DNA from: WVWN01 sp964563535
GTDB lineage: Bacteria > RBG-13-66-14 > B26-G2 > WVWN01
Direction: 5' to 3'
Assembly (NCBI GenBank): GCA_964563535.1
Contig: CAZLXP010000019.1
Span: 1 to 33,388 of the forward strand
DNA: 33,388 nt
Positions within the stretch are counted from its first letter, which is position 1, and each line of letters starts with the position of its first letter. The notes beneath the pieces are model-generated. The model did no database searches, had not been told where the DNA came from, and saw nothing but the letters and a program-made list of their open reading frames with translations. This document shows, in pieces, positions 16,058-23,741 of this stretch. Position numbers and translations under genes: made by a program.

Positions 16058-16576
16058 CTAGTCGTTGCCGATATTAAGCTCGAAGCAGTTGTGCCGGTTG
16101 TCGACGTATTTGCCGGCCGTGGCCGTGGGCGCGGCGTTGGCCGGTGAAGCGGCGTAGGAGACGTCGAGGTGGGTCACGCCGCCCGGCCTAAGCTCCACCT
16201 CGTCGGCGACGTCCCCGACCGTGACGAAGTGCCTGCCCGGGGCAAGGTCCGTGAAGTACGCAGGCGTGCGGCCGACGTCCCGGCCGTCCACCGTGACCGG
16301 CGCGGCCGCGGGCGTAGACGTTACGAAAAGGGTCGTAAGTTCCTCGCCGTACGGCGCGTATTCCGTTTTAACCTTGGTCGCGGCCCCCTCCGGCGCGGCC
16401 GGGGTCGCCGGTTGGTCCGGCGCCGTCGGCTCAGCCGTCGCGCCGCCGACCGGGATGCCCCATTCCCCCAGCTCCCCGACGACGTCGTCGACGTATTCGT
16501 CGATATAATCCGACAACGCGAGCGCCGCCGCGGGCGCCAAGGCCGCGCACAATACCGCTACGAAATGAGTCTTCAT
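16058..16576 (-). CDS. Secreted PEGA-domain protein
   Basis: Encodes 172 residues. A signal peptide (1-20, cleaved after AALA) leads to a short acidic region, an Ala/Pro/Thr-rich linker (about 45-70) and a PEGA-type domain (about 84-135: PVTVDGRDVGRTPAYFTDLAPGRH... in part). PEGA domains are small beta-folds of bacterial surface and S-layer proteins. Good Shine-Dalgarno (AAGGAGCG). It is the nearest upstream minus-strand gene to tRNA-Gly, with its own terminator. Role unknown. Confidence 0.75.
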   Translation of the reverse strand: MKTHFVAVLCAALAPAAALALSDYIDEYVDDVVGELGEWGIPVGGATAEPTAPDQPATPAAPEGAATKVKTEYAPYGEELTTLFVTSTPAAAPVTVDGRDVGRTPAYFTDLAPGRHFVTVGDVADEVELRPGGVTHLDVSYAASPANAAPTATAGKYVDNRHNCFELNIGND

Positions 16577-16728
16577 ACCCGTCGCTCCTTTCCGGGCAAG
16601 CCGCGAGGCGCGGGCCGCCCATTATGCCGCGGAAATTTAACGGATGAAAGCCGTCACGACGCCGCGCCCTCGGTTATTACGACCCTTCCCTCCGACGTTT
16701 GGTTTAATATTAAAAATCGCGAAATGAC

Positions 16729-16760
16729 TTGCGCCCGGCGCGCGCCGCTATTACTATATT
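16729..16760 (+). promoter_or_regulatory. Promoter giving a leaderless or nearly leaderless nuclease mRNA
   Basis: TTGCGC (16729-16734), 17 bp, TACTAT (16752-16757), overlapping TATATT (16755-16760). Either -10 puts the start of transcription within about three bases of the GTG at 16767. No Shine-Dalgarno exists. Confidence 0.5.
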
Positions 16761-16766
16761 AACGCT

Positions 16767-17726
16767 GTGGCCGCGTTGAAAAATGAATTCTCGTGGTCGA
16801 AGTCGCGCCACGACGTACTGCGCCGGTGTCCGCGCAAATATTTCTTCGAATATTACGGCTTCTGGGGCGGCTGGGCGGCCGACGCGCCCGCGCGCACCCG
16901 CGAGATATACGTCCTCAAAAACCTCGCGACGCTGCCGGCGTGGATAGGCCAGAAGGTCCACGACTGCATCGACCACACCATCCAGAACCTGCGCTGGGGC
17001 CAGCCGGGGCTCGGCGTCGACCGCGTCGTCGACGTCACCCTCAAGCGGATGCGCCAGGAGTACGTCTCGAGCTGGCACGGCCGCTACCGCCAACGGCCCA
17101 AGAGCTGCGCGCTGTTCGAGCACGAGTACGGCGTGGGCCGGGGCGAGGACGACTGGCGCGACGCCGCGGCTCAGGTGGAGCGGTGCCTGCGGACCTTCTA
17201 CGGCTCCGCGGCGTTCGAGGGCCTGCGGGAGCTGCCGCGGCACGCCTGGCTCGAGGCCGAGGAGTGGGCCCACTTCTTCCTGGACGCGGTCAAGGTATGG
17301 GTCAAGCTGGACTGCGCCTACCGGGGAGAGGGCGACCGCGTCATCATCTACGACTGGAAGACGGGCAAGCGGCTGACCGAGGACACGTCGCTGCAGCTTA
17401 GCTGCTACGCGCTGTACGCGAGCTACCGCTGGCGCGCCGACCCCGCGGCCGTCGTCGCGCGTGAGTATAACCTTTACCATGACGACGAGCGCGAGTTCCC
17501 GGTCCGGCCCGAGGACCTGGAGTCGACGGTCACGCGGATGCGGGGGTCGTTCGACGACATGCGCGCGCTTTTAGGGGACGTCGCGAACAACGTCCCTCGA
17601 GCCGAGGAGCAGTTCGTCCGGACGGAGGACCTGGGCCGCTGCGGCGTCTGCAAGTTCGCGAAAGTCTGCCGGCCGGAATTGATGCCGGAAGCGAGCGCCG
17701 CGGCGGAAGCCGAAAGCGAAACGTAA
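16767..17726 (+). CDS. RecB/AddB/Cas4-like PD-(D/E)XK nuclease with predicted Fe-S cluster
   Basis: Encodes 319 residues. The N-terminus FSWSKSRHDVLRRCPRKYFF is the classic start of RecB-type nucleases. Catalytic elements: H65 (IGQKVHD), D182 (VKLDCAY), D196 and K198 (YDWKTGK), and the QxxxY motif (Q210 to Y214). C21 with C292, C295 and C301 (RCGVCKFAKVC) form the pattern of the 4Fe-4S staple of AddB and Cas4. It lacks a helicase domain and no cas genes are near, so it is a stand-alone DNA nuclease of unknown pathway. The start is GTG, apparently leaderless. GC-rich like the housekeeping genes. Confidence 0.88.
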   Translation: MAALKNEFSWSKSRHDVLRRCPRKYFFEYYGFWGGWAADAPARTREIYVLKNLATLPAWIGQKVHDCIDHTIQNLRWGQPGLGVDRVVDVTLKRMRQEYVSSWHGRYRQRPKSCALFEHEYGVGRGEDDWRDAAAQVERCLRTFYGSAAFEGLRELPRHAWLEAEEWAHFFLDAVKVWVKLDCAYRGEGDRVIIYDWKTGKRLTEDTSLQLSCYALYASYRWRADPAAVVAREYNLYHDDEREFPVRPEDLESTVTRMRGSFDDMRALLGDVANNVPRAEEQFVRTEDLGRCGVCKFAKVCRPELMPEASAAAEAESET

Positions 17727-17752
17727 GGCCGGCCCGAAGGTCGGCCTTTTTT
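17727..17752 (+). terminator. Rho-independent terminator of the nuclease gene
   Basis: Stem GGCCGGCC/GGTCGGCC around CGAA, followed by TTTTTT. Confidence 0.88.
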
Positions 17753-17774
17753 ACGTTGTTAATTTTTTATTATA

Positions 17775-17930
17775 TTAACTAGCCACGAGGAGATAGCCTT
17801 CTATGGCTTCGCGGACGTTGGCCATAAGCTCCTCCCGGGTTTCGCCCTGGGAGAAGCAACCCGGCAGGCCCGGGACCTCGGCCCAATAGCCGCCCTCTTC
17901 CGCCTCGTGCACGATTATTTTTATCTTCAC
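17775..17930 (-). CDS. Orphan HicB-like protein
   Basis: Encodes 51 residues from GTG 17930, with a Shine-Dalgarno (AGGAAG) six bases upstream. The sequence has the HicB antitoxin core: EEGGYWAEVPGLPGCFSQGE then TREELMANVREAIEGYL. It is only the N-terminal HicB domain, without a DNA-binding tail. No hicA is adjacent on either side. It is divergent from the DUF4258/DUF2283 pair. It may be a solitary antitoxin or the remains of a hicAB pair. Confidence 0.72.
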   Translation of the reverse strand: MKIKIIVHEAEEGGYWAEVPGLPGCFSQGETREELMANVREAIEGYLLVAS

Positions 17931-18002
17931 GTCGACTTCCTGTAACGGTATTAAATTATACCTTATACGCCGAACCGATGCTATTATTTCTTAAAGCGGC
18001 CG

Positions 18003-18027
18003 GGCCTAAAGGTCAGGACCTACGAAA
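18003..18027. repeat. Short family A repeat remnant (left of the DUF4258/DUF2283 pair)
   Basis: GGCCTAAAGGTCAGGACCTACGAAA matches the right end of the 115-bp element (core CCTAAAGGTC, terminus CCTACGAAA). A second copy in the same orientation lies at 18624-18659, so the two bracket the gene pair. Confidence 0.6.
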
Positions 18028-18057
18028 TACGGGCCCCGCAAATGCGGCTTCCGAGAA

Positions 18058-18086
18058 TTTACGTTCGACTTCGATCGTGATATTAT
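18058..18086 (+). promoter_or_regulatory. Promoter of the DUF4258/DUF2283 pair
   Basis: TTTACG (18058-18063), 17 bp, TATTAT (18081-18086). The leader is about 30 nt. The -35 resembles the TTTACC used by both PIN-domain genes. Confidence 0.5.
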
Positions 18087-18121
18087 AAATAAGAGAGGTC
18101 CGTCCTTAGGCGGCCGCGTTA

Positions 18122-18373
18122 ATGGAAGTGAGAATACACCCCCACGCTCGAGCGCGCATGGCCGAGCGCGGCGCCAGCGAAGAAGAGGTCGTCGCCACCG
18201 TATCCGCCGGCGAATCTTTTCCGGCTAAGTTCGGGCGGCAAGGGTTCAGGCGCAACTTTGACGAAACCGGCGAACGGCGAGGCCGGCCTTACGCGGCAAA
18301 ACAGATCGAGGCGGTCGCCGTCCGCGAAGACGACTATTGGCTCGTAATTACGGTAGTCGTCCGTTACTATTAA
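18122..18373 (+). CDS. DUF4258 protein, likely toxin-like partner
   Basis: Encodes 83 residues with the DUF4258 pattern: IHPHARARMAERGASEEEVV near the N-terminus and a closing hydrophobic strand DYWLVITVVVRYY. DUF4258 proteins often sit before a DUF2283 gene, as here (9-bp gap), and the arrangement is thought to be a toxin-antitoxin type unit; activity is not proven. The ATG at 18122 has no clear Shine-Dalgarno. A minus-strand ORF over the same DNA (18119-18433) is a shadow. Confidence 0.75.
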   Translation: MEVRIHPHARARMAERGASEEEVVATVSAGESFPAKFGRQGFRRNFDETGERRGRPYAAKQIEAVAVREDDYWLVITVVVRYY

Positions 18374-18382
18374 GGAGTCCCG

Positions 18383-18622
18383 ATGAAGATAACGATCGAC
18401 AGTAAATATAACGTCGCCTATATCGCCCTCCACGCCAAAACGGAACAGGTGGAGACGATAAAGGTAAGCGAGGAGATGAACGTCGACCTAGCGCCGGACG
18501 GAACGATATATGGCATCGAGCTCCTGAACGCTAACGAACAGCTTGCCGGCGAGGACGGCGGCGTCCTCGTCGTCATAGACGAAGTACGGGGTAAATTGGC
18601 GGAAGTGGAGTTGGGGATCTAA
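18383..18622 (+). CDS. DUF2283 protein, likely antitoxin-like partner
   Basis: Encodes 79 residues. It opens MKITIDSKYNVAYIALHAK and has VDLAPDGTIYGIELLNANEQL, the DUF2283 signature (a metal-like Asp in the first strand is replaced here by Asn). It has a good Shine-Dalgarno (AAGGAGTCCCG) and lies 9 bp after the DUF4258 gene. The C-terminal 15 residues are acidic. Family A repeat remnants lie on both sides of the pair. Confidence 0.78.
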   Translation: MKITIDSKYNVAYIALHAKTEQVETIKVSEEMNVDLAPDGTIYGIELLNANEQLAGEDGGVLVVIDEVRGKLAEVELGI

Positions 18623-18623
18623 G

Positions 18624-18659
18624 CGCCCCGGCCAGACCTAAAGGTCAGGCCCCACGAAA
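18624..18659. repeat. Short family A repeat remnant (right of the DUF4258/DUF2283 pair)
   Basis: Contains GACCTAAAGGTCAGGCCC and ends CCACGAAA, one base from the family terminus. It starts immediately after the DUF2283 stop. Confidence 0.6.
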
Positions 18660-18683
18660 ACGCCGCCGGCCGCGCGAGAAGTC

Positions 18684-19088
18684 ATGGGGATAAGAACGCT
18701 TCGTATAGGACTTGCAGCCCTGGCCTTTACGGCCGGGGCATTTGCGCGCGACGCGCCGTACTATACGTTAACGCTCTACGTCGCCAACCAGAGCTTCGCC
18801 GTCAACCCGGTCGACATAAAGGTAACCATAGACGGCGCGACGGTGGCGGCGGGGACCTTCTTGGCCGGTTACGGCCGAAGCTGGCGCCGTTACGATATAC
18901 GGCTCGCCGCGGGGCGCCATGTCCTCCGCGCGTTGACGCGCAAGGGCGCCGCGGCCTTAAGGCGCGAGTTTACGGTAACCGGGCCCCGCTGGGCCGCGGT
19001 GGCGTATCGCAACCGCTCGCCCTCTTCGGGCCGCGGGACCGTGCGCCACTTCGCCTTCGCGATTAGGGATAGGCCGTTTGGAGAGTAA
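18684..19088 (+). CDS. Small secreted protein with beta-rich domain
   Basis: Encodes 134 residues. A signal peptide (1-21, cleaved after AGAFA) precedes a beta-rich domain: YTLTLYVANQSFAVNPVDIK, VTIDGATV, then RLAAGRHVLRALT. This resembles PEGA or transthyretin-like folds, and the layout matches the secreted protein at 23742-24164 (YTLVVKN, VSVFVDR, LEPGPHRI), so the two look like distant paralogs. A GAGAAG element lies before the ATG. Function unknown. Confidence 0.65.
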   Translation: MGIRTLRIGLAALAFTAGAFARDAPYYTLTLYVANQSFAVNPVDIKVTIDGATVAAGTFLAGYGRSWRRYDIRLAAGRHVLRALTRKGAAALRREFTVTGPRWAAVAYRNRSPSSGRGTVRHFAFAIRDRPFGE

Positions 19089-19158
19089 GTAAGTGCTCTT
19101 GAACGTAAAGGTTTATAAAAAGTGGGGTTTTTTAGTTCGCTGATCGGGAAAAAACGGA

Positions 19159-19164
19159 TATAAT
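19159..19164 (+). promoter_or_regulatory. Perfect -10 (TATAAT) setting a leaderless start
   Basis: Six bases separate TATAAT from the ATG at 19171, so transcription would begin at or next to the start codon. The -35 17 bp upstream (TTCGCT) is weak. Confidence 0.5.
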
Positions 19165-19170
19165 GTGACG

Positions 19171-21807
19171 ATGCGTTTATCAGAAAAGCTACCGTTAATT
19201 ACCGCAGTCTCGCGGTGGTTCCGGAGACCACTGCAACGACGTTACGAAATTAGAACGTTAAAGGTTTATTGGGCAATAAAAAACAGCTTAGGTAAATTGA
19301 GGTTCTACGGGTACAGATCGATATTCGGTACGCGGTGGTTTTTCGAGAAACAGAGCCAATCGGCATCAATAATACGCGTTATAATTAAGACCGTTTCTTC
19401 GCAATTCCTCTTTGCCTTGGTGATAATAATTTCGCTAGAGTTAATTCAAAGGAATTTACCCCTTAACCTCGAATATTATTTTAACGAAGCCGGGGCAAGG
19501 TATGCGCGAATGGCGAATAGGATATTAAGAGAGGGAAGCTATTCTACATTACTAACGACTTACGCCCAAATAGCTGGGATATTATTAGGTTTATACTTCG
19601 CCGGTATAAGCGCGGTATTGAGTACCGCTTATGCAAATGTACCTGATAACGTCCGCGAAAAACTAATAAATGAAAAATTCGGCAACGTATATATAAAGGT
19701 CGTCGCTTTATTTGGGGGGATAGCACTAATATTGCTAATAACCATAATACTTGGGTACGAACCGGGAGTATTGAATATAGTATTCGTTTCCGTATTAGGC
19801 CTAGTAGCTTTACTTGGATTCGTAAACCTAGGATTACGGACTTTCGTATTTTTTAACCCAACCGCCTTATCGAAAGACCTTTACCCCGAAATTATTCGAT
19901 GGATAAAAGCCGCAACACCTAAAGGTTTCCGTTTCAAAGACGTATCTTTCCAAAACTACTATCGAATCCGGGCTGAGGAATACATTGATACTATTATTAA
20001 CATCATCGAATTAGCATGCCCCAAAAAATACCTAAAAGGAAAACCTTTAAACGAATTAAGTGGTAATATTCTGGCCGTAATGGCAGCTTACACTTTGTGG
20101 AAAAACCAAATCCCGGGCAATAGTTATTGGTTTCGCCGCAAGTTACAATTCCCCAATTGGTTAACTGCCGGTCACTCAGAAGTCGAAATCGCGGTTAAAA
20201 CGGGCACAGCGATAAAAGGAAAAGAAATCCCCGACCTTTCTTGGTTCGAGGAGATTACTAAAAAAGGTATCGTAAAAATTAACGCCGCCCATTTAGAAAA
20301 TAACGACCTACTGAACGTAGCCGATTTATATAATAACCTATGCTCATATTATAGATTTATTACGAGTAATTATGGTTGCCGAGAAACCCAATCAATATGG
20401 GTATCTTTGAACCCCAAGAATATCTTTCTAAGAAAAGCGCGCCCGCAAGAATACGAAACAGGTGAATCTCAAAAGGCCGAGTTAATGAATAAGCTAGGTT
20501 GTATAGATACGTATTGGGCGGGTTTCTTAAATATTATCTTAGGTTTCTTTGATAGCATTCGTAGGGAAGAAATCGCGGAGTTTCATAAAACTATTAACGA
20601 TATTAACTGGGAAAACGAAAAAGCAATTTACTTAACTAACGTACCGAGAGAAGTGCTAACGGAACTGGAGTCGTTGCAAAATTTAATCAACAACGAGTTA
20701 AAAATAGAAAGGAGTATTTCTACGGCTCCTTGGTACCAAAGGCAATTAGCCCTGAGGGGCCTAACCAAATACCTAGACAGCGGGTTAAATACCTTGGTAA
20801 AGACACTCGAAGAAAACCTAATTCCCGATTGCGAATACTATATTGAGAACGAAGAACCGTTCTTGGCATCGCATTCTATACAATCAGGACTAGAAGCTTG
20901 TGCGAAATTACAATCGCATTTAAAAGAAACTAAGGCTATCATAGAAAACGTAATGCGGCTCAAAAAAGTAGAAGACTATATTTTTTGGCCGACGTTAGAC
21001 CTAAGTAATTACGAAAATAGGATTAAACGGGCAAGAGAACTTTTAGTAATTAAACTTGCCCAATCTGCAGAGGGTTTTTACGATATCGATTATAACCCTG
21101 ACTTCCCCGATTACTTCGGACAGATTTATTGTTATATAGCTCAAGAGTGTTACGAAACTATGGCATCCGGAAACGAAAAAATATTCGAAATAATATTTCC
21201 CCCCTATTTTAATTTATGCTTGACGGCTTCCGAAAAATTAAGGCAAAGCCTAACCTACGTAACGGCCGAAGACCGGTTCGGATTCATGGTTCAACCGCTA
21301 CAAGACCTGATATCCCTTTCCGGCTACGCGATGATTTATTCTGACTTATACAATAAAGGGTTTAACCGCATAACACGGGCGTTATGGGAAAAATATTTTG
21401 CGGGACATGGGGACCTAGAAAAAATTATCGGTTTATTACACTATATAATAACCCATCCCTTTGTTTCTTTTAGGCTATACGCCCGGGGAATTCAACGTAC
21501 TGCCTGGGAACAAGACTTCTCTAATAAATTAAAATCCGCAGGTATTGAATACCTTTCGTACGAAGACATGCTACTTATAGAACCTCGGACCGATATTTAT
21601 GTTACCCCTTTGATTAGAGCTGTCGTAAAACAATCGGGACACCTTCGATTATTTGACCCGCGGGTCGTTTTCGGCGGTTTGTTTCTAAAAAGCTATTTCG
21701 ATAAGGCGGGGAAAGAGCTGACGTGGGAATTCGACAGCTTCTTAAAAGCTTTTAGTGAAGAAAGCCGCTCCAACCCCGACCGGTCTGTACCACCCGATTC
21801 TGATTAA
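19171..21807 (+). CDS. Large four-TM membrane protein of unknown family
   Basis: ATG 19171 is preferred to the in-frame GTG at 19165 because TATAAT ends six bases before it. Encodes 878 residues. About 70 basic N-terminal residues precede four predicted membrane segments (near residues 75-95, 127-152, 177-197 and 201-225), with a loop after TM2. The remaining 640 residues are soluble, helical and rich in Tyr, Trp and Leu, and show no motif I recognise: no Walker, nuclease or peptidase signature. The soluble part is probably cytosolic. The AT-rich gene overlaps or nearly abuts the next one and is likely co-transcribed. Defence, transport or surface roles are all possible; none is supported. 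Confidence 0.75.
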   Translation: MRLSEKLPLITAVSRWFRRPLQRRYEIRTLKVYWAIKNSLGKLRFYGYRSIFGTRWFFEKQSQSASIIRVIIKTVSSQFLFALVIIISLELIQRNLPLNLEYYFNEAGARYARMANRILREGSYSTLLTTYAQIAGILLGLYFAGISAVLSTAYANVPDNVREKLINEKFGNVYIKVVALFGGIALILLITIILGYEPGVLNIVFVSVLGLVALLGFVNLGLRTFVFFNPTALSKDLYPEIIRWIKAATPKGFRFKDVSFQNYYRIRAEEYIDTIINIIELACPKKYLKGKPLNELSGNILAVMAAYTLWKNQIPGNSYWFRRKLQFPNWLTAGHSEVEIAVKTGTAIKGKEIPDLSWFEEITKKGIVKINAAHLENNDLLNVADLYNNLCSYYRFITSNYGCRETQSIWVSLNPKNIFLRKARPQEYETGESQKAELMNKLGCIDTYWAGFLNIILGFFDSIRREEIAEFHKTINDINWENEKAIYLTNVPREVLTELESLQNLINNELKIERSISTAPWYQRQLALRGLTKYLDSGLNTLVKTLEENLIPDCEYYIENEEPFLASHSIQSGLEACAKLQSHLKETKAIIENVMRLKKVEDYIFWPTLDLSNYENRIKRARELLVIKLAQSAEGFYDIDYNPDFPDYFGQIYCYIAQECYETMASGNEKIFEIIFPPYFNLCLTASEKLRQSLTYVTAEDRFGFMVQPLQDLISLSGYAMIYSDLYNKGFNRITRALWEKYFAGHGDLEKIIGLLHYIITHPFVSFRLYARGIQRTAWEQDFSNKLKSAGIEYLSYEDMLLIEPRTDIYVTPLIRAVVKQSGHLRLFDPRVVFGGLFLKSYFDKAGKELTWEFDSFLKAFSEESRSNPDRSVPPDSD

Positions 21808-21820
21808 AACCGTACGGACT

Positions 21821-22759
21821 ATGTTAAATCCATTAAAATCCCTTTTTAACACGGTCTTAATTCCGTACTACCTAAATAAAAGATTTAGGGATAGCGCTAA
21901 GCATGCCTATATGCTCAATATGAATATGCTATGGGAAGATATTCATAATAGTGTCATGCCCATAGGCGGACAAACCAAGATGAAAGATTTCGATGTAATC
22001 CTAAAACCAGATCTTAAAGAAATCGAACCAGTAATTTCCCAGGGGCTTTCGAGACATCCTTATCCCCGGCGCATAAAGGAAGCTGTTTGCAGTTTTATAA
22101 ACGATTGCGCAGCTCAATTCTTAACGCACGAAGAAGCCGTTTACTCTTTAAAATACACCTCGGGAGAATCGGGCATAGTCGAGCTCAGCCTTACCTTAAT
22201 TGACCCGTTCGTAGTACTTAAAATCTTAAACAATTTCTTCCGTGTAATAATCCGGGGCCACGACCGGTATGTTAAGGTTATTGGCATATCGAAACTAACG
22301 AAAGATAGTATCGTAATTTTTAAGCCGCCTAAGTCGGTTCGCACCGGCTTACGAAATACGAAAAGAAATCTCGTTGTCCTCGATTCCCGTCGTATTCCGG
22401 ATTGGTCGTTATTTACGCCTGCGTATTCTTTAGAGATATTAAAAGCCCAAAGTCTTGCGGTACTCGAAGCGACGCGGCCTTTAGGATGGAATGCTAGACG
22501 TACGGCTAACGAAGATATTACCGAATATTATTATTTCGATAGGTTTCTCACATTCGAAAAATTTAAAATCGAATTGCGGAATTCGATATTAGAAACGTTA
22601 AATAATATGCTTAACGCTATTTCGCCTACGGGTATGATCGCGCCTGAAATTATTATCAAAGGCCTTCCCAGCTTAGAAGCAGTTGATGAAGCGCGCGAAA
22701 AATTACGGGAAGGACCTACTAAATTCGAAGAAATAATAGCCCCTTTCCTACATCATTAA
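21821..22759 (+). CDS. Soluble partner protein of unknown family
   Basis: ATG 21821 lies 13 bp after the stop of the membrane gene and gives 312 residues. An in-frame GTG at 21755 would overlap the previous gene by 53 bp and is less likely. No membrane segment or signal peptide is obvious. The middle (about 100-190) looks like alternating beta-strands (EAVYSLKYTSGESGIVELSL, IVIFKPP), and the C-terminus is helical. The family is not recognised. Same AT-rich composition as its neighbour, so both were probably acquired together and act together. Confidence 0.72.
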   Translation: MLNPLKSLFNTVLIPYYLNKRFRDSAKHAYMLNMNMLWEDIHNSVMPIGGQTKMKDFDVILKPDLKEIEPVISQGLSRHPYPRRIKEAVCSFINDCAAQFLTHEEAVYSLKYTSGESGIVELSLTLIDPFVVLKILNNFFRVIIRGHDRYVKVIGISKLTKDSIVIFKPPKSVRTGLRNTKRNLVVLDSRRIPDWSLFTPAYSLEILKAQSLAVLEATRPLGWNARRTANEDITEYYYFDRFLTFEKFKIELRNSILETLNNMLNAISPTGMIAPEIIIKGLPSLEAVDEAREKLREGPTKFEEIIAPFLHH

Positions 22760-22814
22760 AATAACCCCGCGAATCTCGCTCTGCCCATTTCCGTCCTTCG
22801 GAAATCTTCCCTCG

Positions 22815-22832
22815 CCCCCCCGGGGGGGTTTT
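22815..22832 (+). terminator. Rho-independent terminator of the AT-rich operon
   Basis: Seven C followed by seven G, then TTTTCATTTT. Located 55 bp after the stop of the second island gene. Confidence 0.65.
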
Positions 22833-22841
22833 CATTTTCCC

Positions 22842-22900
22842 CTTTGACTCTACCCCGGCGCGGGAAAAGGGGTTAAAACCCCTTGCGGGGAACCCTAAAC
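22842..22900. repeat. Family B palindromic repeat, left copy
   Basis: TTGACTCTACCCC followed by the palindrome AAGGGGTTAAAACCCCTT (22867-22884). A related copy, TTGACTCCCCCC then AAGGGGTTTAAACCCCTT, lies at 23613-23680. The two flank the outer-membrane-like gene 22980-23540. Confidence 0.6.
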
Positions 22901-22930
22901 CCGGCGCAACCGTTCCACCCATTAAAACCT

Positions 22931-22951
22931 CGGCGGCCTTCAAGGCCGCCG
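22931..22951 (-). terminator. Rho-independent terminator of the barrel-like gene
   Basis: Stem CGGCGGCCTT/AAGGCCGCCG, followed on the minus strand by AGGTTTTAAT and on the plus strand by TTTCGTT. Confidence 0.75.
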
Positions 22952-22979
22952 TTTCGTTATGCAAATATTAAGCTCGCCC

Positions 22980-23540
22980 TCACCAGGTGTAGCGGAGGCC
23001 GAGCGCCCAGTATAAATAGAAGTCCTCGTTGCCCTGGCGGAACTCGCGCCGCGGCCCTATCTCCATGAACGGGACGACGTCGAGCCCCCGGGCGCGCAGG
23101 TCCACGCCCGGCCCCGCGAAAGCGTAAAAGCGGTAGGGGAAGGGAGCGTCGTCCTCAGCGGCGGCGTCGGCGCCGTCCCGGCCGGAGTAGGGCCAATCCC
23201 ATCCGCTCCCGCCTGAACCTCCCGACGGGTCCGACCCCGTTTGATACCCGCCCTCCGCCAGGAAGTAGGGTTTGAGCCCCGCGCTCTTATAGTCGGCGAG
23301 GAGGTAAAGGCGCGAGCCGGCTCCCGCGACGAACCTGCCGCCGTCGTACTTCACTATCGGCCCGAACGAAAGTCGGCCGGCGAACATGTAGTCGAAACCG
23401 GCCGCGGGGAAAATCTGCTCGAGCCGAAGCGACGCCGCGAACGCGCCGCGCCCCTCGGCGTCGGCGCCGTCGTCGGCAATCGCCAACCCGGCTGCGACTA
23501 AGGCCGCGGCGGCCGCCGCAAGCAATATGCTTCTCTTCAT
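22980..23540 (-). CDS. Outer-membrane beta-barrel-like secreted protein
   Basis: Encodes 186 residues. A signal peptide (1-22) is followed by alternating amphipathic strands (FAASLRLEQIFPAAGFDYMF, RLYLLADYKSAGLKPYF) and a C-terminal strand ending in tryptophan (LGLRYTW), the usual outer-membrane barrel ending. A Gly/Ser/Asp-rich insertion (about 100-135) may be a surface loop. Good Shine-Dalgarno (AAGGGG). Single gene; substrate or role unknown. Confidence 0.72.
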   Translation of the reverse strand: MKRSILLAAAAAALVAAGLAIADDGADAEGRGAFAASLRLEQIFPAAGFDYMFAGRLSFGPIVKYDGGRFVAGAGSRLYLLADYKSAGLKPYFLAEGGYQTGSDPSGGSGGSGWDWPYSGRDGADAAAEDDAPFPYRFYAFAGPGVDLRARGLDVVPFMEIGPRREFRQGNEDFYLYWALGLRYTW

Positions 23541-23612
23541 AATTAACCCCTTTTCGACCCATATATATTACCGCCGGGGGCCTCGAATAACAACCCGAAA
23601 AAAGCGGTTTAG

Positions 23613-23680
23613 GGCTTGACTCCCCCCTCGCAGGGGACAAGGGGTTTAAACCCCTTGCCCGGACTCCCCCTCCCGCGGGC
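23613..23680. repeat. Family B palindromic repeat, right copy
   Basis: Contains the 18-bp palindrome AAGGGGTTTAAACCCCTT (23640-23657) inside CAAGGG/CCCTTG. Partner of 22842-22900. Confidence 0.6.
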
Positions 23681-23741
23681 CGTTTTTAAATTTGCAATCC
23701 CCCCGTAAAAGGTATAAAATATTAAACGTGGAGGTGGCGAA

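Larger units (their letters stand above)
19165..22760. other. AT-rich two-gene island
   Basis: Base composition and codon use change sharply at about 19,165 and return to GC-rich at about 22,760. AAA, ATA, TTA and AAT codons, rare elsewhere in the window, are common here. The segment holds exactly two genes and no transposase. It is probably horizontally acquired. Confidence 0.8.

Noticed and set aside
16710..17480. 256-codon minus-strand ORF over the nuclease gene
   Set aside because: Shadow; the plus-strand frame holds all PD-(D/E)XK and Fe-S residues.
18119..18433. 104-codon minus-strand ORF over the DUF4258 gene
   Set aside because: The plus-strand frame matches DUF4258 and is followed by its usual DUF2283 partner.
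21755..21820. Earlier GTG start for the second island gene
   Set aside because: It would overlap the preceding gene by 53 bp, while an ATG sits 13 bp after its stop.
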